16,837 nt of DNA from JBKHXU01 sp046565865 (GTDB lineage: Bacteria > Pseudomonadota > Gammaproteobacteria > Acidiferrobacterales > Sulfurifustaceae). Position 1 is the first letter of the stretch, and every line of letters begins with the position of its first letter. The notes beneath the pieces were generated by a model. That model ran no database searches, was not told the origin of the DNA, and worked only from the letters and a program-made list of their open reading frames with translations. This document shows, piece by piece, positions 6,774 to 13,961 of the stretch. The position numbers were made by a program, and so were the translations under genes. The DNA lies in NCBI GenBank assembly GCA_046565865.1, contig JBKHXU010000227.1, forward strand, positions 1 through 16,837. The letters run 5' to 3'.

Positions 6774-7558
6774 TCAAGCGCCTGTTGTGGGTGTCGCTCG
6801 CGCTGTTGCCGCTCGCGGGGAATGCGGCCGAAGGCCATAAATCCTGCGGCAAAATCGAGTGCAATCCGGTCAAGATCGATCTCGCCGATCAGCCGTCGTT
6901 GCAGCGCGGTGCGCGCATCTTCGTGAACTACTGCCTGTCGTGCCATTCCGCGGCGTACATGCGCTACAACCGCATGGGCGCCGATCTGGGCCTGAGCGAG
7001 GAGCTGGTGCAGGAGAACCTGCTGTTCGCGGCGGACAAGGTTGGGGATCTAATGAAAGCGGTGATGCCGCCGGAGGACGCGAAGGAATGGTTCGGCACTG
7101 CGCCGCCGGACCTGACGCTGATCACGCGCTCGCGCAAACCGGAGTGGGTCTACACCTACATGCGCAGCTTCTACCGCGACAACAAGGCGCCGAGCGGCTG
7201 GAACAACGTCGTGTTCGAGAACGTGGCCATGCCGCATGTGCTGTACGAGTGGCAAGGCGAGCAGCGGCCGGTGTACAAGACGGTGAAGCAGACCGTCACC
7301 GTGGAGCAGAACGGCAAAACGACGAAAAAAGAAGTTGACGAACGCGTGTTCGATAAGTTCGAGCTGCAGCGCCCGGGCAGCATGAGCGCGCAGGAGTACG
7401 ACCGCGCCATGCGCGACCTGACCAATTTCCTGGTGTATCTCGGCGAGCCGGCCAAGCTGTCGCGCTATCGGATCGGCGTCTACGTGTTGCTGTTCCTGGT
7501 CGTGTTCCTCATCTTCGCGTACCTGCTGAAGAAGGAATACTGGAAGGACGTGCATTGA
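6770..7558 (+). CDS. petC: Ubiquinol-cytochrome c reductase cytochrome c1 subunit
   Basis: This 262-residue cytochrome c1 is exported by a Sec signal peptide (cleavage predicted near residue 20, AGNAA) and anchored by a C-terminal helix (about 236-253, VYVLLFLVVFLIFAYLL). Covalent heme is bound at CLSCH (C55, C58, H59). The axial methionine is probably M154 in NVAMPHVLYE. It accepts electrons from the Rieske protein and reduces soluble cytochrome c. ATG 6770 overlaps the petB stop (ATGA); GTG 6764, adding two residues, sits closer to GGAGAG at 6752-6757 and is also possible. An extra cysteine pair (C26, C31) lies between the signal and the heme motif. Confidence 0.95.
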   Translation: MIKRLLWVSLALLPLAGNAAEGHKSCGKIECNPVKIDLADQPSLQRGARIFVNYCLSCHSAAYMRYNRMGADLGLSEELVQENLLFAADKVGDLMKAVMPPEDAKEWFGTAPPDLTLITRSRKPEWVYTYMRSFYRDNKAPSGWNNVVFENVAMPHVLYEWQGEQRPVYKTVKQTVTVEQNGKTTKKEVDERVFDKFELQRPGSMSAQEYDRAMRDLTNFLVYLGEPAKLSRYRIGVYVLLFLVVFLIFAYLLKKEYWKDVH

Positions 7559-7568
7559 AGGAGTCCGT

Positions 7569-8237
7569 ATGATCGAGCGCGACGACGCGGCGCACCGCAG
7601 AGATCCGACGGCGATACCGGCCACCCGCAAGCCGGTGATGACGCTGTACGCCGGCAGCACCGATCCGTACAGCCATCGGACGCGGATCGTGCTGTTCGAA
7701 AAGGACGTCGAGTGCCAGATCGTCGAGGTCGACCTCCACAAGAAGCCGCGCGAGCTGGCCGATCTCAATCCGTACAACCAGGTGCCGACGATGGTCGATC
7801 GCGACCTCGTGCTGTACGAATCGAACATCATCAACGAGTACTTGGACGAGCGCCTGCCGCATCCGCCGTTGATGCCGGTCGATCCGGTGTCGCGCGCCAA
7901 GGCGCGGTTGCTGTTGTTGCGGTTCGATCGCGATTGGTACAGCCTGCTGCCGGAGCTCGAAGGCGACAAAAAATCGACGCAACGCGCGCGCAACATCATC
8001 CGCGATGGGCTCGCGGTGATCTCGCCGTTGTTCAAGGACCAGCAGTACATTATGGGCGAGGAGTTCGGCCTGGTGGACTGTGCGCTGGCGCCGATCCTGT
8101 GGCGGCTCGATCACTACGGCATTCAGCTGCCGCGGCAGGCGAAGCCGATCCTCGACTACGCCGAGCGCGTGTTCGCGCGCAAGGCGTTCAAACTCAGTTT
8201 GACGGAAGCGGAAAAGGAGATGCGCCCGAAATCCTGA
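7569..8237 (+). CDS. sspA: Stringent starvation protein A (RNA polymerase-associated, GST fold)
   Basis: This 222-residue glutathione-S-transferase-fold protein lacks GST activity in its family and binds RNA polymerase, modulating promoter choice under stress. The N-terminal thioredoxin-like domain starts MTLYAGSTDPYSHR and includes NQVPTMVDRDLVLYES. The conserved surface pocket PHPPLMP (P97-P103), required for SspA activity in E. coli, is intact. The C-terminal helical domain follows. ATG 7569 has a good AAGGAG (7558-7563) five bases upstream and adds 23 residues before the usual start; an internal ATG at 7638 would give the standard length. It lies 10 bases after petC, so it is probably co-transcribed with the bc1 genes. 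Confidence 0.95.
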   Translation: MIERDDAAHRRDPTAIPATRKPVMTLYAGSTDPYSHRTRIVLFEKDVECQIVEVDLHKKPRELADLNPYNQVPTMVDRDLVLYESNIINEYLDERLPHPPLMPVDPVSRAKARLLLLRFDRDWYSLLPELEGDKKSTQRARNIIRDGLAVISPLFKDQQYIMGEEFGLVDCALAPILWRLDHYGIQLPRQAKPILDYAERVFARKAFKLSLTEAEKEMRPKS

Positions 8238-8251
8238 TCCGGGCCGGCGTC

Positions 8252-8650
8252 GTGAGTCCGTTAAAATATTTCTTGGCGCGCGCGGTCTACGATTGGGCGC
8301 TCGACAACGCGTTGACGCCGCACGTCATCGCCGATGCCACCATGGCCGGCGTGCAGGTCCCGCCCGGGTATGTCGAGAACGGCCGGATCGTGCTTAACAT
8401 CCATCCGCGCGCCATCAGCGCGTTCAACTTCGACCACGATGGCATCCGCTTCTCGGCGCGCTTCGGCGGCAGTCCGTACGCCATCGACATCCCGCTCGCC
8501 GGATTGCTCGCGATTTACGCCAAGGAGAACGGCCAGGGCGTTTCGTTCCCCGAACGCGACGAACCGCCGCCGGCGGAGCCGGCGACGCCGACGGGTGCCG
8601 CATCGACGGCGCCGCGCAAACGGCCACCGATGCTCAAGCGCATCAAGTAA
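8252..8650 (+). CDS. sspB: ClpXP adaptor SspB
   Basis: This 132-residue adaptor binds ssrA-tagged peptides and delivers them to ClpXP. The substrate-binding fold is recognisable: LTPHVIAD, AGVQVPPGYVENG, IVLNIHPRAIS and RFSARFGGSPY align with E. coli SspB. A proline- and alanine-rich linker (about 103-122) leads to the basic C-terminal tail PPMLKRIK, equivalent to the ClpX-binding tail. GTG 8252 is chosen because it gives the family N-terminus (SPLKYFLARAVYDW); the frame is open far upstream inside sspA but is not coding there. No strong Shine-Dalgarno is visible, suggesting coupling to sspA, which ends 14 bases before. Confidence 0.94.
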   Translation: MSPLKYFLARAVYDWALDNALTPHVIADATMAGVQVPPGYVENGRIVLNIHPRAISAFNFDHDGIRFSARFGGSPYAIDIPLAGLLAIYAKENGQGVSFPERDEPPPAEPATPTGAASTAPRKRPPMLKRIK

Positions 8651-8668
8651 CGGGGCGCGGCGGGTGCG

Positions 8669-9163
8669 ATGATCCGCGTCATCCAAGCCGATATCACCAC
8701 ACTCGCTGTCGACGCCATCGTCAACGCTGCCAATACCACGCTGCTCGGCGGCGGTGGGGTCGATGGCGCGATCCATCGCGCCGCGGGACCCGAGCTGCTC
8801 GACGACTGTCGCCGCTTGGGTGGGTGCCCGACCGGGGAGGCGCGCATCACGCCGGGATTCCGGTTGCCGGCGCGCTACGTCATACACACGGTGGGGCCGG
8901 TGTGGCAGGGCGGTGGTCATGGTGAGGCCGAACTGCTCGCGCGGTGCTACCGTAGTTCGTTCGATCTCGCACGGGAACACGGATTGCGGCGCATCGCGTT
9001 CCCATCAATCAGTACCGGTGCCTACGGCTATCCCAAAGATGCGGCGGCGCGCATCGCTGTCCGTGAGATGCGCGTACACGAATCGAACTTCGACGAGATT
9101 GTCGCCTGTTGTTTCGGCCGCGCCGACGCCGAGCGGTATGACCAGCTGCTGGCGGTGTTGTAG
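8669..9163 (+). CDS. Macro-domain protein, O-acetyl-ADP-ribose deacetylase (YmdB-like)
   Basis: This 164-residue stand-alone macro domain of the MacroD/YmdB type removes acetyl groups from O-acetyl-ADP-ribose or ADP-ribose from proteins. The active-site loop IVNAANTTLLGGGGVDGAIH contains N22 and D32, matching E. coli YmdB N25 and D35. HTVGPVW and ISTGAYGYP are the remaining ligand-binding loops. The fold is complete from residue 1 to the C-terminus, with no fused domain. It begins 18 bases after sspB, probably as the last gene of that transcript. Its stop codon abuts the stop codon of the opposite-strand gene with no base between. A specific substrate cannot be told from sequence. Confidence 0.92.
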   Translation: MIRVIQADITTLAVDAIVNAANTTLLGGGGVDGAIHRAAGPELLDDCRRLGGCPTGEARITPGFRLPARYVIHTVGPVWQGGGHGEAELLARCYRSSFDLAREHGLRRIAFPSISTGAYGYPKDAAARIAVREMRVHESNFDEIVACCFGRADAERYDQLLAVL

Positions 9164-9880
9164 CTAAAACCGAAAGCCGAATTTGGCGCTGTACGAGGTG
9201 GTATCGCCGACGCGGTCGGCCTCGAGCGCGAGATTGCCGAGCACGAGGTTGAAATTCACGCCCGCGTAGAGCTTGGTGTCGCTGAAATCCTCCGGCGCCA
9301 GCGTGCCGACGCGCGGTTCGCTCTCGACCCACACGCGGCCGATGCCGGCGTACGGTGTGATCAGCGTAAAGCCTTTCGATATGCCGATCTCGACGCCGCG
9401 GGTACTGAAATCGAGCTGTTCGATGCCGGTGACGCGCGAGTACGTCCCGCGCAGCCCGAGCGCCGGCGTTGCCACGCCGCCTGGCAACAAGGCGTAGCGC
9501 AGCTCCGCGCCCCACAGCTCGATGTTGGTGTTCGGTACGGCGGAGTAGAACGCCGCGACATCGAATCCCGCGGGCAAGCCCTTGTGCACGTGCAGCTTCG
9601 GAATATAGACCGTGTCCGGCGGATTACCCGAGCTGGCGCGGTCCCAGGCGTCGCGATGTTGCAGCTTGGTTGCGGTCACTTCCGCGCCGATATCGAAGCC
9701 GGCGATGCCGAGCGGTTCGGTCGGCACCACCGCCTTGTAGCTCAGCGCGGCGCCCAGATCTTGCGATAGGCCGCGAAAGTCCGACTGCGACAGGGTAGCG
9801 ATCTGATCGATGTCGTCGGCAGCGAACGCGGGCAGGCTCAAGAGTCCGGTGAGTAAAACTACCAGTACGCGGCGATTCAT
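9164..9880 (-). CDS. Predicted outer-membrane beta-barrel protein, unrecognised family
   Basis: I do not recognise this 238-residue protein. A clear Sec signal peptide (MNRRVLVVLLTGLLSLPAFA, cleavage before ADD) is followed by repeated alternating hydrophobic and polar stretches rich in Gly, Tyr and Thr, with turns such as AGFDVAA and PYAGIGRVW. It ends YSAKFGFRF, and a C-terminal aromatic residue is typical of BAM-assembled barrels. The length suggests about 8-10 strands. ATG 9880 is chosen because GGAGG (9888-9892 on the plus strand as CCTCC) lies seven bases upstream; 27 further codons are open but lack these signals. It lies 100 bases downstream of hldC with a possible -10 of its own, and faces the macro-domain gene. 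Its function is unknown. Confidence 0.72.
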   Translation of the reverse strand: MNRRVLVVLLTGLLSLPAFAADDIDQIATLSQSDFRGLSQDLGAALSYKAVVPTEPLGIAGFDIGAEVTATKLQHRDAWDRASSGNPPDTVYIPKLHVHKGLPAGFDVAAFYSAVPNTNIELWGAELRYALLPGGVATPALGLRGTYSRVTGIEQLDFSTRGVEIGISKGFTLITPYAGIGRVWVESEPRVGTLAPEDFSDTKLYAGVNFNLVLGNLALEADRVGDTTSYSAKFGFRF

Positions 9881-9908
9881 GTAAGGACCTCCATTTCGTT
9901 CTGCGCGC

Positions 9909-9914
9909 ATCATA
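9909..9914 (-). promoter_or_regulatory. Possible -10 element for the outer-membrane protein gene
   Basis: On the minus strand TATGAT (5 of 6 to consensus) sits 28 bases before the start codon in the 100-base hldC gap. No good -35 hexamer is present 16-18 bases upstream, so the gene may instead be read from the lpoA-hldC operon. Confidence 0.22.
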
Positions 9915-9980
9915 ACGATGGTCGCCGGCGCGCTTACCCGGTTTGTCCGCCGAACGTACACGGTCGTCCGGGGCGCGGGC

Positions 9981-10460
9981 TTAGCGCGCGCGAATGCGGG
10001 CGACGAGATCGCTGGTCGAGCGTTGGTAGCGGAACGGGATGGAATGCACGTGGCCGCCGTAACCGCGCACGACGTCGTGGCCGATAATTTTTTCGACCGG
10101 CCAGTCGCCGCCCTTCACGAGATGCTCCGGCCGCACCAGCTGGATCAGCGCGAGCGGTGTGTCGTCGTCGAACGGCACAACGGTATGCACGCATTCGAGG
10201 GCGGCCAGCAGCGCCATGCGGTCGGCGAGAGGATTAAGCGGCCGATCCGGGCCCTTGTTGAGCCGACGCACCGAGGCATCGGTGTTGACGGCGACCAGCA
10301 ACGACGCCCCGAGCCGCGCCGCTTCCTCGAGATACGCCACGTGACCGCGGTGCAGGATATCGAAGCAGCCATTGGTGAACACCAACGGCCGCGGCAGCGT
10401 GGGGAGCCGACGCGCCAGCTCGGCGGGGTCGGCCACGACCTTGCGGTCGCTCGGAATCAA
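9981..10460 (-). CDS. hldC: D-glycero-beta-D-manno-heptose 1-phosphate adenylyltransferase (single domain)
   Basis: This 159-residue nucleotidyltransferase corresponds to domain II of HldE/RfaE. It transfers AMP to heptose 1-phosphate to make ADP-heptose for the LPS inner core. The motif NGCFDILHRGHVAYLEEA holds the HxGH-type signature; GPDRPLNPLADRMALL, LVKGGDWP and the C-terminal STSDLVARI are also conserved. The kinase half is absent, so a separate HldA would be needed elsewhere. The likely start is TTG at 10460, overlapping the dolP stop (TTGA), with no strong Shine-Dalgarno; a GTG at 10436 is the alternative. It is the last recognisable gene of the lpoA-yraN-gmhA-dolP operon, next to the isomerase that starts the same pathway. 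Confidence 0.9.
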   Translation of the reverse strand: MIPSDRKVVADPAELARRLPTLPRPLVFTNGCFDILHRGHVAYLEEAARLGASLLVAVNTDASVRRLNKGPDRPLNPLADRMALLAALECVHTVVPFDDDTPLALIQLVRPEHLVKGGDWPVEKIIGHDVVRGYGGHVHSIPFRYQRSTSDLVARIRAR

Positions 10461-11038
10461 TCGATGTACTCGAACAGCTTCACCACGCGTGCGACGCCGC
10501 TCACGGTGCGTGCGGCTTCGGTGGCGATGTCGGCTTCGCGCCGGGTGACCAGGCCGAGCAGGTACACCACGTCGTTTTCGGTCACGACCTTGACGCGTGT
10601 GGAGTCGATATCGTCGGCACGGACAAGGTTGGTCTTTACTTTGGTCGTGAGCCAGGTGTCGTGGCTGCGGCTGACGAACGCCGACGGCGGCGCTATCTGG
10701 AGTTCGTTCACGATCTGGCGAATGCCGGCGACGCTACGGGCGCGCTCGAGCACTTGATCGCGCGCCTCGGCGGTCGGCGCCTCGCCGCTCAACAACACGA
10801 TGCCGTTCATGCTGGTGATGTTGATGTGCGTCTGTTTGCGCAGCGTTTCGTCGGCGTGGATCGCATTGCGCACTTTGATCTCGATCGCCTGGTCGTCCAC
10901 GAACGCGCCGATGGTGCGCCGATCGTGGGCCGCAACCGCGGCGGTGCCGGCGCCGGCGACGATGACGGGGGCGCATCCGCTAAGCACCGCGGCGGCGCCA
11001 AGAACCAAACCCAGTATCAGAGCGCAACGCGGCGGCAT
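10457..11038 (-). CDS. dolP: DolP/YraP-like outer-membrane lipoprotein with two BON domains
   Basis: This 193-residue lipoprotein has a short signal peptide ending in the lipobox LSGC, lipidated at C22. Two BON domains of about 70 residues each follow, starting near IEIKVRNAIHAD and LTTKVKTNLVRAD, each ending in a VxGVxxVVN-like or VSGVARVVK segment. E. coli DolP (191 residues) has the same architecture, binds anionic phospholipids at the division site and supports envelope integrity. ATG 11038 is chosen because AGGGG lies just upstream; a GTG at 11047 would add three residues. It is placed after gmhA/diaA as in E. coli, and overlaps hldC by two bases. Confidence 0.93.
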   Translation of the reverse strand: MPPRCALILGLVLGAAAVLSGCAPVIVAGAGTAAVAAHDRRTIGAFVDDQAIEIKVRNAIHADETLRKQTHINITSMNGIVLLSGEAPTAEARDQVLERARSVAGIRQIVNELQIAPPSAFVSRSHDTWLTTKVKTNLVRADDIDSTRVKVVTENDVVYLLGLVTRREADIATEAARTVSGVARVVKLFEYID

Positions 11039-11043
11039 GCCAT

Positions 11044-11667
11044 TCACCCCTGCCCCAGCAGTTGGAAGTCGATCAGGTCGCACAGGCAGTGAATGATGAG
11101 CCCATGCACCTCCTGGATGCGCGCGGTCGACGTACCGCTCACGCACAGATTCACGTCAGCGTCGCGCAGCAAATCGTTCAGTTGGCCACCGTCGCGTCCG
11201 TTCAACGCCACGCACACCATGTCGCGCTCGTGCGCGGCCTCGACCGCGCGCAGCACGTTCGGCGAATTGCCCGACGTGGTGATGCCCAAGAGCACGTCGC
11301 CGGCCTGGCCGAGCGCGCGCACCTGTTTGGCGAACACCATGTCGAAGTGGTAGTCGTTGGCGATCGAGGTCAGCGTGGAGGCGTCGGTCGTGAGCGCGAT
11401 GGCCGGCAGCCCCGGGCGTTCGCGCTCGAAGCGGTTCAGCAGTTCGGCGGAGAAGTGCTGCGCGTCGGCGGCCGATCCGCCATTGCCGCAGACGAGAATT
11501 TTTCGATCCGAAAGCAGCGCGGCGAGCATGAGGCCGGCGGCGGCGCTGATGCGCGGCGCGAGCGGCTCCATCGACTGCTGCAACGTGCGCATGCTGTCTT
11601 CGAAATGACCTTTGACGCGCCTTAGTAGCGTGTCGTCGTCAATGCGTTGTGCGGGTATTTTGCTCAT
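11044..11667 (-). CDS. gmhA: SIS-domain protein, probable phosphoheptose isomerase (GmhA/DiaA family)
   Basis: This 207-residue single-SIS-domain protein is at the locus where E. coli has diaA. Overall it resembles DiaA (NRFERERPGLPAIAL, VFAKQVRALGQAGDVLL, HCLCDLID). However, it keeps both residues used by GmhA catalysis: E75 in HFSAELLNRF aligns with E. coli GmhA E65, and H193 in QEVHGLIIH with H180; E. coli DiaA lacks both. The CGNGGSAADAQHF and TTSGNS phosphate loops are intact. It is therefore likely to convert sedoheptulose 7-phosphate to heptose 7-phosphate, and may also act on DnaA like DiaA. The nearby hldC supports the heptose role. It begins four bases after yraN and ends five bases before dolP. 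Confidence 0.87.
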   Translation of the reverse strand: MSKIPAQRIDDDTLLRRVKGHFEDSMRTLQQSMEPLAPRISAAAGLMLAALLSDRKILVCGNGGSAADAQHFSAELLNRFERERPGLPAIALTTDASTLTSIANDYHFDMVFAKQVRALGQAGDVLLGITTSGNSPNVLRAVEAAHERDMVCVALNGRDGGQLNDLLRDADVNLCVSGTSTARIQEVHGLIIHCLCDLIDFQLLGQG

Positions 11668-11671
11668 TGGG

Positions 11672-12052
11672 TTAAAACGCGTTCTGCAGCCAGTCGAGGT
11701 GTTCGCCGGCCGAATCCTCAGTTACCGCTACGATATCAAAACGACATGGCCTGTTGCATGCCCGGCTATCGCGCTGGAGGTAGTGCTCGGCGGTCGCGCG
11801 CAGCCGCGCCTGCTTGCGCGCGTCGACGGTCTCCGCCGGCAGCCCGAAGCGCGTGTGCTGCCGGTAGCGTACCTCGACGAACACGATCGTCTCCCGATCG
11901 CGCATGACGAGATCGATCTCGCCGAACGGGCTGCGGTAATTGCGCTCGATCAGCGTCAGGCCGTGATGCTCCAGATGCCGGCACGCCACGCGCTCGATCG
12001 CGTCGCCCTTGAGCCGCCGCGGCCCGGCGGATGCGTTCGACTCAGCGGGCAT
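11672..12052 (-). CDS. yraN: YraN family protein (UPF0102), endonuclease-like fold
   Basis: This 126-residue protein of the UPF0102 family has a PD-(D/E)XK-like nuclease fold and an unproven function. The conserved pattern is present: GDAIERVACRHLEHHGL, then RNYRSPFGEIDLVMRD, then VFVEVRYR, with E, D and E-V-R at the expected active-site spacing, and RFDIVAV near the end. ATG 12052 is chosen by the family start just before GDAxE; it overlaps the lpoA stop by 11 bases, as in coupled genes. The order lpoA-yraN-gmhA/diaA-dolP is the same as in E. coli. Length is normal for the family. Confidence 0.93.
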   Translation of the reverse strand: MPAESNASAGPRRLKGDAIERVACRHLEHHGLTLIERNYRSPFGEIDLVMRDRETIVFVEVRYRQHTRFGLPAETVDARKQARLRATAEHYLQRDSRACNRPCRFDIVAVTEDSAGEHLDWLQNAF

Positions 12053-13961
12053 CCAGCAGGCGCGGCACGCCGTTGCGAAACCGCGCCCACGCGAGGCTTC
12101 GGTGCAGCCGGCCTTCCGGGTCGAGGCTGAGCGCGCTGGTGACGCCGGCATAGCGTTCGGCGTTCTCGGCGCCGAGGCGATTGAGGTGCGGCAATACGCC
12201 GTAGCTGTCGACCCCAAGCGCGTACAGCCGGTCGAGATCGCTCTTCACGTGCGGCCAGTCGCCCTGCACCGTGCGCCTGAGTTCGCCGATCCGGCCGGAG
12301 GCGACGAGCATCCACGGCATATCGCCGAACACGACGCCGTCTAGGTCCGTGTCCTGCACCGGGTCCGGTTTGCCGGTGTACACGTGTGATGTCGCATACA
12401 CCGGGATCTGCTTGGCGTGGTGATAGTTGAGCTGTGGCTTGATCAGGCGCCCGCGGCGCGCGTCGGCGGCCATGAAAATACATTCGAGATCCTGGCGCGC
12501 CCGCGGTTCAAACTGCAACCTGCGGCCGACGATCTTTTCCAGCAGCGCCTTGCGTGCCTCGCTCTGCGAGACGTTCAACATCTGTTTAATAGGCTCCGAA
12601 TAGTCGTTCAAATCCTCGCGATACGCCTGCGTCGCCAGCACGCTGCCGCCGAGCCGTTGCCAGTGGAGGCTGAACGCCGCGGCCATGCGCTCGCCCCATG
12701 GGTTCTCCGGATGCAGCACCGCCGTTTGCCGGCAGCCATCGAGGTGCGCGCGTTCGGCCGCCTGCCGCGCCTCCTGTTCCGGCGGCAGGCCGAACTGAAA
12801 CAAGCGTGCGGCGCCGCTCGGTCGTTCGTCGGTATGGCTCAGCAGCAGCGTCGGCACCGGCAGGCGATTGGAGCGGACGATCGCCTCCGCCGCTTCGCGG
12901 CCGAGCGGGCCGACCACGATCTGCGCGCCATCCTCCACCGCGCGCTGGTAGAACGCGGGCGCCTGTGACGGATCGGCGCCGATATCGTAGATCGTGACGC
13001 TCGGCTTGTTGGGATCGGTGCTCGCGGCGTGCATGCCCAGGAAGCCGTCGCGCACCGCCTGCGCCGCGACTGCATAGTTCGACGTGAGCGGCAACAACAG
13101 CGCAATGCGCTCGACGCGCCCGAGCAGCACCGGCGCGGCGCTGGTGACGGCATCGAGCAGCGCGGCCGACGCCGGATGCTTCGGAAACGCCGCGCGCCAG
13201 CGGGCAACGGCGTTGTCGCGCGCGATGCTGTTGGCCGCGTTTTCCGCGTGCAGCTGGGCCAACGCCAGCCAGCCGACCAGAACCGGATCGCGCGCCAACG
13301 TAATCTCGCTGCGCAGCTGGGCCGCAGGTAGATTCTGCAGTATGTCCCAAAGCTCGCGCTGGTTTTCGGCGATGGCGTTCTCGTCGGCGATGTATTGTTC
13401 GCGGCTGATGAGGTCGCGCACGGCGGCGATCGGGTTGTTAAGGGCTAACTCGGTGTGCGCCCGCGTCTGGTAAATTTCCGCGAGCAGGTTCGGGCTCAGG
13501 TTGCGGATCGCGATTGCGTCGTTGAGCTGCGTTATCGCCTGCGTCTGTCGGCCTTCGGTCAGTGCGAGGCGCGCCTCCAAAATGTGTCGCCGTGCCTGAT
13601 TTGTGGGATCGAGCGTCGGCGCCGCGATGGCATTTAGTCGCGCGCGTGCCTGCGCCAACTCGCCGGCTATGATCAGGGTCTCTGCCGCCTTCAATTGATA
13701 GTGCGGCGCCTCGTTCGGTGGCGCGATTTCCGCCAGCCGATCGTACTCGCGCGCCGCGATCACGTATTCGCCGGCGGCCTCGGCGCGTTCGGCCACGGCC
13801 GCCGTCGGGCGATCCGTCGGCGACGGCAGTCCGATCGGCGCCGTCTCGCAGCCACCGAGCAGCAGCGCGATCACCGCCATACTCAAGAGCGCTCCCGTCC
13901 GCAGCGCGGAGCGCGTAAGATCGATGACGAGCGGTGACGAAGGCGAGGTCAGGAGCGGCAT
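12042..13961 (-). CDS. lpoA: Penicillin-binding protein activator LpoA
   Basis: This 639-residue outer-membrane lipoprotein reaches through the periplasm to activate PBP1A. A signal sequence ends in the lipobox LLGGC (C38). Residues about 45-280 are helical TPR-like repeats (EYVIAAREYDRLAEIAP, LAQARARLNAI, ITQLNDAIAI). Residues about 285-610 form the type I periplasmic-binding-protein-like domain (RIALLLPLTSNYAVAAQAVRDGF, IVVGPLGREAAEAI, NPWGERMAAAF, DLDGVVFGDMPW). ATG 13961 is the only reasonable start; an internal ATG (13880) leaves too short a signal. With this start the signal has an unusually long 20-residue n-region, so the start is less certain than the gene. It heads the minus-strand envelope operon. 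Confidence 0.92.
   Translation of the reverse strand: MPLLTSPSSPLVIDLTRSALRTGALLSMAVIALLLGGCETAPIGLPSPTDRPTAAVAERAEAAGEYVIAAREYDRLAEIAPPNEAPHYQLKAAETLIIAGELAQARARLNAIAAPTLDPTNQARRHILEARLALTEGRQTQAITQLNDAIAIRNLSPNLLAEIYQTRAHTELALNNPIAAVRDLISREQYIADENAIAENQRELWDILQNLPAAQLRSEITLARDPVLVGWLALAQLHAENAANSIARDNAVARWRAAFPKHPASAALLDAVTSAAPVLLGRVERIALLLPLTSNYAVAAQAVRDGFLGMHAASTDPNKPSVTIYDIGADPSQAPAFYQRAVEDGAQIVVGPLGREAAEAIVRSNRLPVPTLLLSHTDERPSGAARLFQFGLPPEQEARQAAERAHLDGCRQTAVLHPENPWGERMAAAFSLHWQRLGGSVLATQAYREDLNDYSEPIKQMLNVSQSEARKALLEKIVGRRLQFEPRARQDLECIFMAADARRGRLIKPQLNYHHAKQIPVYATSHVYTGKPDPVQDTDLDGVVFGDMPWMLVASGRIGELRRTVQGDWPHVKSDLDRLYALGVDSYGVLPHLNRLGAENAERYAGVTSALSLDPEGRLHRSLAWARFRNGVPRLLDAR

Noticed and set aside
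7049..8050. Long minus-strand open frame opposite petC and sspA
   Set aside because: It spans two well-conserved plus-strand genes, has no recognisable motif, and its arginine-, serine- and histidine-rich composition is typical of antisense frames in GC-rich DNA.
7712..8251. Upstream in-frame extension of sspB inside sspA
   Set aside because: The extension reads as low-complexity Arg/Ala/Gly sequence in a shifted frame of sspA, and SspB homology begins exactly at the GTG at 8252.
8669..10460. Macro-domain, barrel protein and hldC as a defence or toxin-antitoxin island
   Set aside because: There is no ADP-ribosyltransferase toxin partner, no mobile-element trace and no shift in composition. 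The macro domain and the barrel gene are on opposite strands, not one operon.
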